Positions 53,086 through 62,027 of a DNA stretch of 64,000 nt are shown here, piece after piece. The stretch comes from Clostridiaceae bacterium. GTDB taxonomy: Bacteria > Bacillota_I > Bacilli_A > Erysipelotrichales > Coprobacillaceae. The stretch is from assembly GCA_902363625.1 (NCBI GenBank), contig CABJAS010000008.1, positions 62,001 through 126,000 on the forward strand, in the 5' to 3' direction. The translations under genes and the position numbers were made by a program. The notes below the pieces were generated by a model. That model was not told where the DNA came from. It saw nothing but the letters and a program-made list of their open reading frames with translations, and did no database searches. Numbering within the stretch: the first letter of the stretch is position 1; every line of letters starts with the position of its first letter.

Positions 53086-53169
53086 AAAATCGAGAATAAC
53101 TTGTGACACTTCTTTGCAGACAGAATGTTTGAATGCATAGGAGTGTCCTTTTCATTTACTCGATTTTTT
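53084..53169. terminator. Nested bidirectional terminator between convergent genes
   Basis: An outer 11-bp stem AAAAAATCGAG/CTCGATTTTTT (53084-53094 with 53159-53169) encloses an inner 8-bp stem GACACTTC/GGAGTGTC (53105-53112 with 53140-53147). T runs end it on both strands. Confidence 0.6.
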
Positions 53170-54015
53170 TATTCCTTTATAAATTGCATGCGCTCTTGAA
53201 TAATCGAACTTCATTAAATAAGAAGCGATTCGTATCCATTTACGAAAATACAACTGACAACGATATTGAGTGTACTTCGGTCTTTGAGGACCATAACGTT
53301 TCATAAACTTAAACTGACTGCGATTGACCCACTCTAATTGAAAAGGAGAATTCTCCCCGCTGGCAGCAGATACTTTATGATAGATCACAGCCTGACTGTC
53401 TACCCATAACTCATATTTATTGCTGACTTGCAGGCAAAAGTCTAAATCTTCAAAATACATAAAATAGTCTTCCGGCAGATATCCTATTTCTTCAAATATT
53501 TCACTGCGAATCAGCATACAGCAGCCACTGATAAAATCAACCTTCTTCTTTATTACTTGATGATGATCCTCTTGATCACACAAAGAATTATAAGCCACAA
53601 ACAGCGGCCAATTTATTTCTCCGCCTAATGCCCAGATTTTATTATGATCGTAATAATTTAAAATCTTAGGGGCAATCATTCCAATCCTTGAATCTTCTAA
53701 ATCCTGATTTAAGATTGCTAAAAAGTCCGGTTCTACAGTTGTATCATTATTGAGCAATAAAATTTTTTGACACCCCAGTTTTATAGCTGCTTTAATACCG
53801 ATATTATTTCCATAGCCAAAACCGCCGTTTCTGCCGCTTTCAATAAAGTGAATATCCTTAATCTGTTTAAGTCGGTCTGCACTGTCATCTTGGGAATCAT
53901 TATCAACAACAAAGATTTCATAGTTAGGATAAGTCATCGCCTTTAAACTCTCGATGCATTCCTTCGTATCCTCATAAGCATTATAGTTTAACAAAATGAT
54001 CCCAATCTTATCCAT
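53152..54015 (-). CDS. Family 2 glycosyltransferase (rhamnosyltransferase-like)
   Basis: A 287-residue enzyme. The GT-A start IGIILLNYNAYEDTKECIESL, the VVDNDSQDDS loop and the nucleotide-binding LLLNNDTTVEPDF motif, followed by FMYFEDLDFCLQ, resemble WbbL/RfbF-type rhamnosyltransferases. It is probably cytosolic or peripheral and last in this glycosyltransferase run. It overlaps the previous gene by 8 bases. The donor is inferred from the linked rml genes. Confidence 0.85.
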   Translation of the reverse strand: MDKIGIILLNYNAYEDTKECIESLKAMTYPNYEIFVVDNDSQDDSADRLKQIKDIHFIESGRNGGFGYGNNIGIKAAIKLGCQKILLLNNDTTVEPDFLAILNQDLEDSRIGMIAPKILNYYDHNKIWALGGEINWPLFVAYNSLCDQEDHHQVIKKKVDFISGCCMLIRSEIFEEIGYLPEDYFMYFEDLDFCLQVSNKYELWVDSQAVIYHKVSAASGENSPFQLEWVNRSQFKFMKRYGPQRPKYTQYRCQLYFRKWIRIASYLMKFDYSRAHAIYKGIKKSSK

Positions 54016-54736
54016 GTTTTTTCATCCTTGCCTTTTTATAGCGTAAATAACGTATATTTAATTTCAGCATGAACGGATGAGTGGACCATGAACGAATGGT
54101 GGTTTCAAGCCGATCGAAATCCTTATGATACTTATTTACCACCTTTAACAAAGTTTCGTAATACCCTTCATTCATGAAATCTCCCTGCGATAAATGATAG
54201 GCTTTCAGCGGCAGTACCACCACCTCTTTATTTAACTTTTTCATCCGATAGCAGTATTCGACTGTATAAAGATGCCAATGGTCACATACCTGTTCATCAA
54301 AAGGATGCTCCAGCAGATATTTTTTAGGGATTATAAATAAGCATTCATCTAAACTATTGACAGATACCGCGCTCGATAAAACATCTTCACTGACACGAAC
54401 TCGTGGGATTGAATGTTCGATATTACTGTAAATCTTACGATCTCTCACTCCTGCGATCCCCGCTATCCCGGTTTGAGGATGATCTTTAAAATAGGATTCT
54501 GCTTTATTTAGAAAATAATCATCTTCTAAAGCAATATCCTGATGAACAAACATTAAATACTCACCTTTTGCTTGCTTGATCACTGAACTGAATGCGCTCA
54601 CCGCATTGGGATAGCGGTTGCCTTGATTATCAATTCTTAATATTTCATAGCTGCAGGAATGTTGTTTGGATAAAGATTTAGCCAAATACTCATTATATAC
54701 TTTTCGATTGTTGCAAATGCAAATAATACTTATCAT
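54008..54736 (-). CDS. Glycosyltransferase-like protein, GT-A fold
   Basis: A 242-residue protein with a GT-A-type N-terminus (ISIICICNNRKVYNEYLAKSL), an acidic MFVHQDIALEDDYFL in place of the usual DxD segment, and a HLYTVEYCYRMKK segment. It resembles the short 'glycosyltransferase family 2-like' proteins with HQD motifs. AGGTG sets the ATG at 54736; a GTG at 54745 lies within that site. Its acceptor and sugar are unknown. Confidence 0.8.
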   Translation of the reverse strand: MISIICICNNRKVYNEYLAKSLSKQHSCSYEILRIDNQGNRYPNAVSAFSSVIKQAKGEYLMFVHQDIALEDDYFLNKAESYFKDHPQTGIAGIAGVRDRKIYSNIEHSIPRVRVSEDVLSSAVSVNSLDECLFIIPKKYLLEHPFDEQVCDHWHLYTVEYCYRMKKLNKEVVVLPLKAYHLSQGDFMNEGYYETLLKVVNKYHKDFDRLETTIRSWSTHPFMLKLNIRYLRYKKARMKKHG

Positions 54737-54745
54737 ACGTTTCAC

Positions 54746-56320
54746 CTACTTTATCATATAATCGGTTCTGTCTAATGTCAGATTGACATTATAATAGGGA
54801 TCTCCATCTATTAAAAAACTTTCCCATCTCTCTTTCATAAAGGCAACCTCTGAATCAAAACGCTGCTTTTTCTCAATAGAAACCTCATCACTTCCCCGTG
54901 ACAGGGATTCATGATGAATCAAGACCACTTCGGGATCAAAAACGACAAGCTTATCCTTCGTTCTTACCCTTAAACAGTAATCGATGTCATTGAATGCTAC
55001 TTTGAGATCCTCTTCGAGTCCTCCAAGTTCAAAAAACAAGTCTCTTTTAGTCATTAGACATGCCGCAGTGACTGCACTTAAATCCTGCTTTACGGCTGCT
55101 CGATACATATAGCCTTGATAGTTTTCATCTTGTCCTAAGAACATATGGGCAGCTAATCCCCATGTCCCAATCACAACACCGCCATGCTGGATCTTACGGT
55201 CACCATAAAGCAATTTGGCACCAACGATTCCAACCTCTTCTCGCTGAATAACTCCCAGCATTCTTAACAGCCAGTCTTTATTCATTATCTCAACATCATT
55301 ATTTAAGAATAAAAGATAATCGCCATTCGCAAAGGTTGCCCCAAAATTATTAATTGCGGAATAATTAAAGATGCTTTCCCAGTAGACCACGCGAATATTC
55401 TTTATTTTATTCAGCTCTTCATAATAATCAAAGATTTCTTTTGTTTCACTGTTATTTTCTACAATAATAATTTCAAATAAATTAGGATCAGTATATTTAA
55501 AAATCGTATCAATGCATTTTTTTAAATCATCTGTATGGTCTTTATTAGGAATAATGATAGAAACCAATTCAACCTTAGGAATATATTCACTCTGAAAATA
55601 AAAACTGCTTTGATCGATTTTTACTGCTAACCCTAGTTTTTGATAATGTTTTAGTAATACATCGCCAAGGGCTTTGGTAATCAGCATTTCTCTTCGAAAA
55701 TGAAATAAAACATTGGGAATGTGTCCTACTAATCTTTTATCTGTAAATAGATTCAGCATCTGTTCATACATAAAAGCATTAAAACAGTTTGTATCTACTT
55801 TACTGATTGCTTCTTTAGTAAAGAGAATCGCATGATGAATGTAAGGATAGCTCCTTAACAAATCAATACTGAAATCCGGCTTAAATTTAGGTCTGGAAAA
55901 ACTTATTCGCCCATAAAGATCATGATCACTATATACAGCGTCCTGATCTTTGATATTACGCATCAATTCGCAAAGGCAATTCTTTGTCAAACGATCTCCT
56001 GCTTCTAAAAAAAGACAGTAATCCGCTGTTACCATAAGCTGTGACAAATCAGCAGGCTGAATTACTTTTACTTCATAGTAAGAATACGTTTGTTTTTTTA
56101 TTGAATTTAATGTACGTGATAATAATTTATGATTGGTATCACAAATATAAATCATCACTTTATCAGTCAAGGCAATCTTATAATCTGGGTGATTCAAATT
56201 TTTTCTCAACCAGCCCTGATATAAAAAGAAATCACCAAACAGATAAATATTGAGGCTGCGAAGTAATCGTTTGATTTTTAGTTCTTTGATTAGCTTCATT
56301 CCTTTATTCATTTTATCCAT
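54746..56320 (-). CDS. Two-domain family 2 glycosyltransferase
   Basis: A 524-residue enzyme. The N-terminal 240 residues form a degenerate GT-A-like part (ALTDKVMIYICDTNH, DYCLFLEAGDRLTKN); the C-terminal part is a full GT2 domain (VSIIIPNKDHTDDLKKCIDTI, YLLFLNNDVEIMNKDWL, AFNDIDYCLRVR). Such double-domain enzymes occur in rhamnan and O-antigen synthesis. AAAGGAG precedes the ATG. It sits between galU and the shorter transferases. Confidence 0.85.
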   Translation of the reverse strand: MDKMNKGMKLIKELKIKRLLRSLNIYLFGDFFLYQGWLRKNLNHPDYKIALTDKVMIYICDTNHKLLSRTLNSIKKQTYSYYEVKVIQPADLSQLMVTADYCLFLEAGDRLTKNCLCELMRNIKDQDAVYSDHDLYGRISFSRPKFKPDFSIDLLRSYPYIHHAILFTKEAISKVDTNCFNAFMYEQMLNLFTDKRLVGHIPNVLFHFRREMLITKALGDVLLKHYQKLGLAVKIDQSSFYFQSEYIPKVELVSIIIPNKDHTDDLKKCIDTIFKYTDPNLFEIIIVENNSETKEIFDYYEELNKIKNIRVVYWESIFNYSAINNFGATFANGDYLLFLNNDVEIMNKDWLLRMLGVIQREEVGIVGAKLLYGDRKIQHGGVVIGTWGLAAHMFLGQDENYQGYMYRAAVKQDLSAVTAACLMTKRDLFFELGGLEEDLKVAFNDIDYCLRVRTKDKLVVFDPEVVLIHHESLSRGSDEVSIEKKQRFDSEVAFMKERWESFLIDGDPYYNVNLTLDRTDYMIK

Positions 56321-56335
56321 GGTGATCTCCTTTAA

Positions 56336-57244
56336 CTATTTTGTTACTAATGTATTAATATATTCCTGTACTTTATCTTTTAAATCTTCACGTTTTAATG
56401 AAAAATCAATCGTTGCCTTGATGAATCCGAATTTATCTCCGACATCATAGCGAATCCCTTCAAAATCATAGGCATAGACTGCCTGACGATCCATTAATCG
56501 CTTAATCGCATCGGTCAGCTGAATTTCATTACCGGCTCCTCTTTCTTGTGTTTCCAGTAATTCAAACACTTCCGGATTTAAAACATAGCGTCCTAAAACA
56601 GCCATTTGGCTTGGCGCTTTATCCGTTGCCGGTTTTTCTACCATGTCTGATAGCTTCACTAATCTGCCTGATGCAGGGTGAGATTGAGATGGAGCAACAA
56701 TCCCATATTTGCTGACATCTTTTTTATCTACCGTCTGTACCCCAACAATGGAAGCACGTGTTTCTTCATATTGATCGATCAATTGCTTTAAAGCAGGTTT
56801 CCCACCTTCATTGACAACCACATCATCCCCTAACAATACCGCAAAAGGTTCATCGCCAATAAATGATTTGGCACATAAGATCGCATCTCCTAATCCTTTC
56901 GGTTCTTTTTGACGGATATAGAAGATATTCGCTAAATGAGCAATTTCATCAATCTGTTCCAATTGTCTCATTTTTCCAGAGGCCTTTAATCTTTCTTCCA
57001 ATTCATAGTTTTTGTCAAAATGATTTTCCATGACATGTTTTGTACTATTGGTAATGATCAGAATTTCCTCAATGCCGCTTTCAACCGCTTCTTCGACTAT
57101 GTATTGAATGGTAGGAATATCAACGATCGGCAGCATTTCCTTAGGCAAAGCTTTGGTCGCCGGCAAGAAACGTGTCCCTAAACCAGCCGCCGGAATAACG
57201 GCCTTGCGAATGCGAATTTTTTCATTTTTTACTTTTCTATTCAT
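56336..57244 (-). CDS. galU: UTP--glucose-1-phosphate uridylyltransferase
   Basis: A 302-residue enzyme that makes UDP-glucose. The N-terminal AVIPAAGLGTRFLPATKALPK, VLLGDDVVV and the C-terminal YDVGDKFGFIKA are diagnostic. AAGGAG sets the ATG at 57244; a longer frame to 57304 would overlap the previous gene. UDP-glucose here probably feeds the polysaccharide, teichoic acids or glycolipids. Confidence 0.94.
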   Translation of the reverse strand: MNRKVKNEKIRIRKAVIPAAGLGTRFLPATKALPKEMLPIVDIPTIQYIVEEAVESGIEEILIITNSTKHVMENHFDKNYELEERLKASGKMRQLEQIDEIAHLANIFYIRQKEPKGLGDAILCAKSFIGDEPFAVLLGDDVVVNEGGKPALKQLIDQYEETRASIVGVQTVDKKDVSKYGIVAPSQSHPASGRLVKLSDMVEKPATDKAPSQMAVLGRYVLNPEVFELLETQERGAGNEIQLTDAIKRLMDRQAVYAYDFEGIRYDVGDKFGFIKATIDFSLKREDLKDKVQEYINTLVTK

Positions 57245-57257
57245 AGAAGTCTCCTTA

Positions 57258-58343
57258 TTATTTAAATACTTGTCTGATGATTGGTGCTGTAGCATTTGTC
57301 TCATAAGTCTTCGCAGTAGCTAAAGCTGCCTGCTGAATCTTTTGTTTTTCTTCAACGCTCAATGCATCCATCATATTTATCTTACATACTAAGTCTAACA
57401 CATTTCTTGATTCAAAGAAATATCCATTTTCTCCATCCTTAATATAACTGGTCGGTCCATAATTATTGGCCGCAATCATAATGGTTTCACAAGCCATGGC
57501 TTCCAACCCTACTAAGCCCAAGCTTTCACTTTTACGATACGTTGGAAAAACAAAATAATCTAATGCGTTATAAACATTCGTTAGTTCTGCTTGTGAAATA
57601 AAAGGGATACGAATAATCTCTTTTTCTAGGTTGCAAGCGGTGATTAACTGTGTCAATTCTTTTTCCTGCTCTCCTGTTCCGACCATGATAAACTTTCTTG
57701 AATCTCCCTGTTCTTTCAATAGTTGAGCCATTTTCACAAATATTTCCCAGCCTTTATGGGCTTCAATACGACTTACATAGCCTAAATAGCTTGTGTCACC
57801 ATCAAGCTTCAAAGCCTTTTTTGCCTCTGCTGGGTCTTTTTTATGAATTACAGATAAATCCACACCACCTGAAGGATAGAGTACAATTTTATCTTCTTCT
57901 ATTTGATATTGCTCGATCATCACTTTTTTAAAATATTCTGATGGAACAACAATTTTATTCGCTAAAGGTAGTACCATAGCTGAACGCTGTTTGTTTTTAT
58001 ACATCCAATCTTCTTCAATGACTACATCATTTCCATGGGCATTCAATACAATTTTCATTTTAGGCTTCAATTGATGAATGATTTTAACCATGTAGGAGAT
58101 ATGTGAAATATAATGTCCATAAACATAATCATAATGACCAAACAGACTGCTTAGTATCCCATGCATATAAAAGAATATGTAATTCATCAGTCGCATGATT
58201 TTAGAGTCATTCTTAGGCTTACTGATAACTTTGACCTGATGTCCGTCTTGTTTTAATATCTCGACTGTATTTAAAACAAACACACCATAATGAGGATATT
58301 TTTTAGATGGATACATATTGGTGAGCACTAATATTCTTGTCAT
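57258..58343 (-). CDS. Family 4 glycosyltransferase
   Basis: A 361-residue GT-B enzyme. It has an N-terminal VLTNMYPSKKYPHYGVFV, a GYVSRIEAHKGWEIFV hinge strand, and the GT4 glutamate motif SESLGLVGLEAMACETIMIA that holds the donor nucleotide. The N-terminus resembles wall-polysaccharide and exopolysaccharide transferases. AAAGGAG precedes the ATG. It lies 2 bases after the DUF1972 gene. Confidence 0.88.
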   Translation of the reverse strand: MTRILVLTNMYPSKKYPHYGVFVLNTVEILKQDGHQVKVISKPKNDSKIMRLMNYIFFYMHGILSSLFGHYDYVYGHYISHISYMVKIIHQLKPKMKIVLNAHGNDVVIEEDWMYKNKQRSAMVLPLANKIVVPSEYFKKVMIEQYQIEEDKIVLYPSGGVDLSVIHKKDPAEAKKALKLDGDTSYLGYVSRIEAHKGWEIFVKMAQLLKEQGDSRKFIMVGTGEQEKELTQLITACNLEKEIIRIPFISQAELTNVYNALDYFVFPTYRKSESLGLVGLEAMACETIMIAANNYGPTSYIKDGENGYFFESRNVLDLVCKINMMDALSVEEKQKIQQAALATAKTYETNATAPIIRQVFK

Positions 58344-58345
58344 GC

Positions 58346-59506
58346 TTACTCTCCTTTAAATAAATCTTCGTACTGCTGTATAATACGAGGCCAATTATAA
58401 GCTTTCTGAATTCTTTGCTTTGCTTTTTTTCCTAATTCTTCAAATTCTTCTGGTTTCATTTGTTCTACATGATCGATCAGTGAAGCAAGATTTCCTATCT
58501 GCTTATTAAAATATTTAGCGCTGTCTAACCCAACACTATTATTAAAATCGACATCTAACAATAAATTTAAATCAGTAGTCGCCAAAGATTCAAGCAAAGA
58601 CGGATTGGTTCCGCCTACTTCATGACCATGGAGATAAGCAAAGGCATTTTTTCTTATTAGATATAAAAGTTTAGAATCGTAAACCGTCCCAACAAAATCA
58701 ATTCGTGAATCTTGATCAAAATGCGTCTTCTTTTTAAGACGTTCATAAAATTTATTTTGCTCAACATTCGTGATAATGACGAGTTTTTTATTAGTATGAC
58801 TTTTCATAAATTCTCTGATCATTGTTTCATAATTGTTTTCAGGTACAAAGCGCCCAACGATTAAATAATACTGATGATTGACGATATCATGCTGTTTATA
58901 CCAGTCATACAGCTGATCTAAATAATCCATCGCATATGTTTCTTCCGGTAAATCAGCCCCATAAGCAATAAACGTTGATTTAGGCTGATAAGCAGCATAT
59001 TCTTTTAATACATAGTTTTCGATTCCGATCGAATCACTGATAACACGATCACAATGTTTGATTAATACACGTTCTGAGTATTTCAAATATTTTTTAATGG
59101 GCCAAATCCATTTATCTCGCTTCCATTCATGACCATCTGGATTAATATAGAATTTTACACCGAGTTTTTTAAACTGACGATAAGCATTATGTAAAAACGG
59201 ACCGGCTGTACACCCCAACATATAGATAACCGCATCGCTGATCTGGTTTTGCTGAATATATTGAAACGTGCGGCGAATTGCTTCTCTGTCATAATAAATA
59301 ACTTTTGCAGGACCTAATGGGGGCAGCTTCACTTTAAAACAACGTGCTCCATGGTAATCAAATTCCTCATTGTCATCTCCCATGCAGGCAACATGATATT
59401 TTATCTGTTCAGATTGCTTCTTTGTGACTAGACAATCGGTGAACGTTTCAAACCCACCATAACGAGCAGGCAATCCTTTGCATCCAATAATAAAAACATG
59501 TTTCAT
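58346..59506 (-). CDS. DUF1972 glycosyltransferase (rhamnosyltransferase-like, Cps2T/WchF type)
   Basis: A 386-residue enzyme with the DUF1972 N-terminus: VFIIGCKGLPARYGGFETF, then MLGCTAGPFL and INPDGHEWKR, as in pneumococcal Cps2T and RgpA-related beta-1,4-rhamnosyltransferases that add the first rhamnose to a lipid-linked sugar. The C-terminal GT4 donor segment includes HEVGGTNPSLLE. GAAGGAG sets the ATG at 59506. As the first gene after the promoter it probably starts the repeat-unit assembly. Confidence 0.88.
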   Translation of the reverse strand: MKHVFIIGCKGLPARYGGFETFTDCLVTKKQSEQIKYHVACMGDDNEEFDYHGARCFKVKLPPLGPAKVIYYDREAIRRTFQYIQQNQISDAVIYMLGCTAGPFLHNAYRQFKKLGVKFYINPDGHEWKRDKWIWPIKKYLKYSERVLIKHCDRVISDSIGIENYVLKEYAAYQPKSTFIAYGADLPEETYAMDYLDQLYDWYKQHDIVNHQYYLIVGRFVPENNYETMIREFMKSHTNKKLVIITNVEQNKFYERLKKKTHFDQDSRIDFVGTVYDSKLLYLIRKNAFAYLHGHEVGGTNPSLLESLATTDLNLLLDVDFNNSVGLDSAKYFNKQIGNLASLIDHVEQMKPEEFEELGKKAKQRIQKAYNWPRIIQQYEDLFKGE

Positions 59507-59532
59507 GATAATCTCCTTCAACATTTTTTAAT

Positions 59533-59541
59533 ATTATATCA
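59533..59541 (-). promoter_or_regulatory. Extended -10 promoter of the glycosyltransferase run
   Basis: TGATATAAT on the minus strand 27 bases before the DUF1972 gene. The -35 position is occupied by a perfect 12-bp palindrome, ATGCATATGCAT (59550-59561). Confidence 0.5.
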
Positions 59542-59680
59542 TTTTTAAGATGCATATGCATTAATTTAAATTAAAAATACTGTACTCTCTATACCAATCT
59601 TTTTTAGCACATTATAATTTGAATTATTCATGCTAAAATTCATTTAATATTATATATTTTGTAGTATCTCCTGCAGAAAA

Positions 59681-59702
59681 CAAAAAAACTGCAAAAAGCA
59701 GT
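59681..59702 (-). terminator. Terminator of the rml-DUF2142 run
   Basis: ACTGC/GCAGT (59688-59692 with 59698-59702) with a 5-base loop, then seven Ts on the minus strand. Confidence 0.75.
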
Positions 59703-59714
59703 CTTAATTCAGCT

Positions 59715-61127
59715 TTAAATTGCCCAATATCTAAAACATATTGTTATTACAGAGACTGATAAAGCAATAATTGGTAACATATAATAATTATCTAAGCAAA
59801 CATCTTTATATTTTTGGAATAATTGATTATTTGATATACAATAGCTCTGAAAAATTATAGGTAATAACACCAACAATGGAATAAAATACCGTCCTTGAAC
59901 GCCTGATATGGAATCAGCTCCAATACCATAGCCAGGAATCATTGGTGTCCATAAAATGTAAAATGCAATGAAAATACCAATCACTCCAATACAAAAAGAG
60001 AGAATATTAATACTTTTAAACCAAATATTTACCTTTCCAGTATAACTGTTAGCATCTAAGAAAATCAGAATAGCCATAAATATTAAGATACCTATATATA
60101 TAAATACTGGCAAATAGGTATCTAGTAATCCAAAAATACCCACCATCCCTGATAAGTAAAAGAAGCGATTAACAAATATTTCATTATATAAAACACCTAT
60201 CATATTGCCAGGATGGCTTAATATATAGCTAATTTGTTGAGAAGTTAAACTCACTCCACTGCTTGCAGTACTAACTGAAGGAATAGGAAATTTTATAAGA
60301 AATGTTCCAACTAAAATGATACTGCCTAATGATACAATAAATTTCATGCTTTTCTTGCATTCAAAAGATTTTTTTAAAGGTAGGCAAATTAGTGGCACCA
60401 TCACAAAACTATATACCATTTTTATGTTCAAAAAAACAATACCCATGATTGAAAAAACAGTTAAATATTTCCAATCCAGCTTTTCTTCTTCATTTAAGAA
60501 TAAACGCAATGTTAACGCTACTGCTAAAAGTGCCAATGAAATAAGCAACCCATCATAGGATACCGTAGCAGCAAGTGCTAGACTCATTGGTAAAAGCCCA
60601 ATAAGCATAAAAGATTTTTTAAATACTGGTGTAAGACGAATTGCAAGACAAACCATCACAATATAAAAAACTAGACATCCTAGACGGGCAAAATATAACA
60701 TATAAACAGTACTGAAATGTTCTAATCCAAAAATATAGCCCAAAACTTTTCCTGAAAATATGCCAACAGCTGGTGCTAAATGTCCTAAAGGAATAACACT
60801 GTCAGTAGAAAAAGATTGAAAAGTATAGTTTTGAAATCCAGATGTATCTCTTTCTTCATGTAGTACATCTTTATAACTTTCCTTTTTGTCTAAATCTCCA
60901 ATATAATTTAATTTTTCATCAATATATGAAAGCATCTTATCTGGTAAAAAGTATCCTACTTTATCTCCATTAACACTTGGATAGAAGTCGCCCCTAGAAA
61001 TGACATATGCCTTTTTAAAATGACTATCTTCATCAGGAGATTGAAATGGTGGAATAATTATCATCAAAATAAAACCAAAAATTAATGCTAAGAAGATAAA
61101 TTGTTTACAAACACTTTTATTTTTCAT
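59715..61127 (-). CDS. DUF2142 polytopic membrane protein
   Basis: A 470-residue membrane protein with about eleven hydrophobic segments. The N-terminal helix is followed by the conserved IIPPFQSPDEDSHFKKAY, and GRYFIPLLVLLPI lies near the C-terminus; both mark DUF2142, a GT-C-like family found in surface polysaccharide loci that may transfer lipid-linked sugars on the outside. AGGTG sets the ATG at 61127 (a GTG at 61136 lies inside that site). It overlaps rmlD by 11 bases. Confidence 0.85.
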   Translation of the reverse strand: MKNKSVCKQFIFLALIFGFILMIIIPPFQSPDEDSHFKKAYVISRGDFYPSVNGDKVGYFLPDKMLSYIDEKLNYIGDLDKKESYKDVLHEERDTSGFQNYTFQSFSTDSVIPLGHLAPAVGIFSGKVLGYIFGLEHFSTVYMLYFARLGCLVFYIVMVCLAIRLTPVFKKSFMLIGLLPMSLALAATVSYDGLLISLALLAVALTLRLFLNEEEKLDWKYLTVFSIMGIVFLNIKMVYSFVMVPLICLPLKKSFECKKSMKFIVSLGSIILVGTFLIKFPIPSVSTASSGVSLTSQQISYILSHPGNMIGVLYNEIFVNRFFYLSGMVGIFGLLDTYLPVFIYIGILIFMAILIFLDANSYTGKVNIWFKSINILSFCIGVIGIFIAFYILWTPMIPGYGIGADSISGVQGRYFIPLLVLLPIIFQSYCISNNQLFQKYKDVCLDNYYMLPIIALSVSVITICFRYWAI

Positions 61128-61974
61128 GATACTCACCTATACTGATTAAATATCTTTTTAATGCATCCCGCCATATCGGCAGACGTGCAAAGCCATTTCT
61201 GTCTAACTCTGATTTTTCCATACGACTATTTGTTGGTCGTTTAGCTTTAGTTAAAAATTCATCTGATGAAACAGGAATCACATTGACATTCATTCCTGCT
61301 TGTCGGAAAATCTCACAAGCAAATTCATACCAACTACATAACCCTTCATTTGTTGCATGATAAATTCCATATTTGTCAGTTTGTATCATTTCCACTACTA
61401 ATTTTGCAAGATCATAAGTATATGTCGGAGAGCCAATTTGATCGTTAACAACTTTTACTTCCCCATTTTCTTTTCCTAAGCGTAACATCGTTTTTATAAA
61501 ATTATTTCCATTAGTTCCAAATACCCATGCAATTCTTACAATAAAGTATTTTTCTAACAACTCTTGCACGATGATTTCTCCATCACATTTCGTCTGTCCA
61601 TAAATATTAAGCGGATGTCTTTCATCATATTCTTTCCATTCATGGTCACCTTCTCCATCAAAAACATAATCTGTAGAAAAATACATCATTTTAATATCTA
61701 ATTCTTTACATACTTTAGCAATATTAAGAGTCCCGTTAACATTCACTTTTGTACACATTTCTACTTCATCTTCTGCTTTGTCAACTGCTGTCCAAGCAGC
61801 ACAGTGAACAACAGCATCCACATTACTTTTTTTAATAACAGTTTCAACAACCAAAGCATTTGTAATATCCATTTCTTCAACATCTACACCAATAGCTTCA
61901 ATGTTTCTTTTTTCACATTCTACTACAATGTCATGACCAAGTTGTCCTTTAACACCAGTTACAAGTATTCTCAT
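61117..61974 (-). CDS. rmlD: dTDP-4-dehydrorhamnose reductase
   Basis: A 285-residue SDR enzyme, last step of dTDP-L-rhamnose synthesis. VTGVKGQLGHDIV, YFSTDYVFDG and the catalytic IYGQTKCDGE (Tyr-x-x-x-Lys as YGQTK) are present. AAAGGAG precedes the ATG. Confidence 0.95.
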   Translation of the reverse strand: MRILVTGVKGQLGHDIVVECEKRNIEAIGVDVEEMDITNALVVETVIKKSNVDAVVHCAAWTAVDKAEDEVEMCTKVNVNGTLNIAKVCKELDIKMMYFSTDYVFDGEGDHEWKEYDERHPLNIYGQTKCDGEIIVQELLEKYFIVRIAWVFGTNGNNFIKTMLRLGKENGEVKVVNDQIGSPTYTYDLAKLVVEMIQTDKYGIYHATNEGLCSWYEFACEIFRQAGMNVNVIPVSSDEFLTKAKRPTNSRMEKSELDRNGFARLPIWRDALKRYLISIGEYHEK

Positions 61975-61990
61975 CTAAAATCTCCTTTCA

Positions 61991-62017
61991 AAGAAAACCC
62001 ATTTTTACAAATGGGTT
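61991..62017 (-). terminator. Terminator-like hairpin between rmlB and rmlD
   Basis: A 9-bp stem AACCCATTT/AAATGGGTT (61996-62004 with 62009-62017) is followed by TTCTTT on the minus strand, inside what looks like one operon. Confidence 0.55.
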
Positions 62018-62027
62018 AAATTATTAA

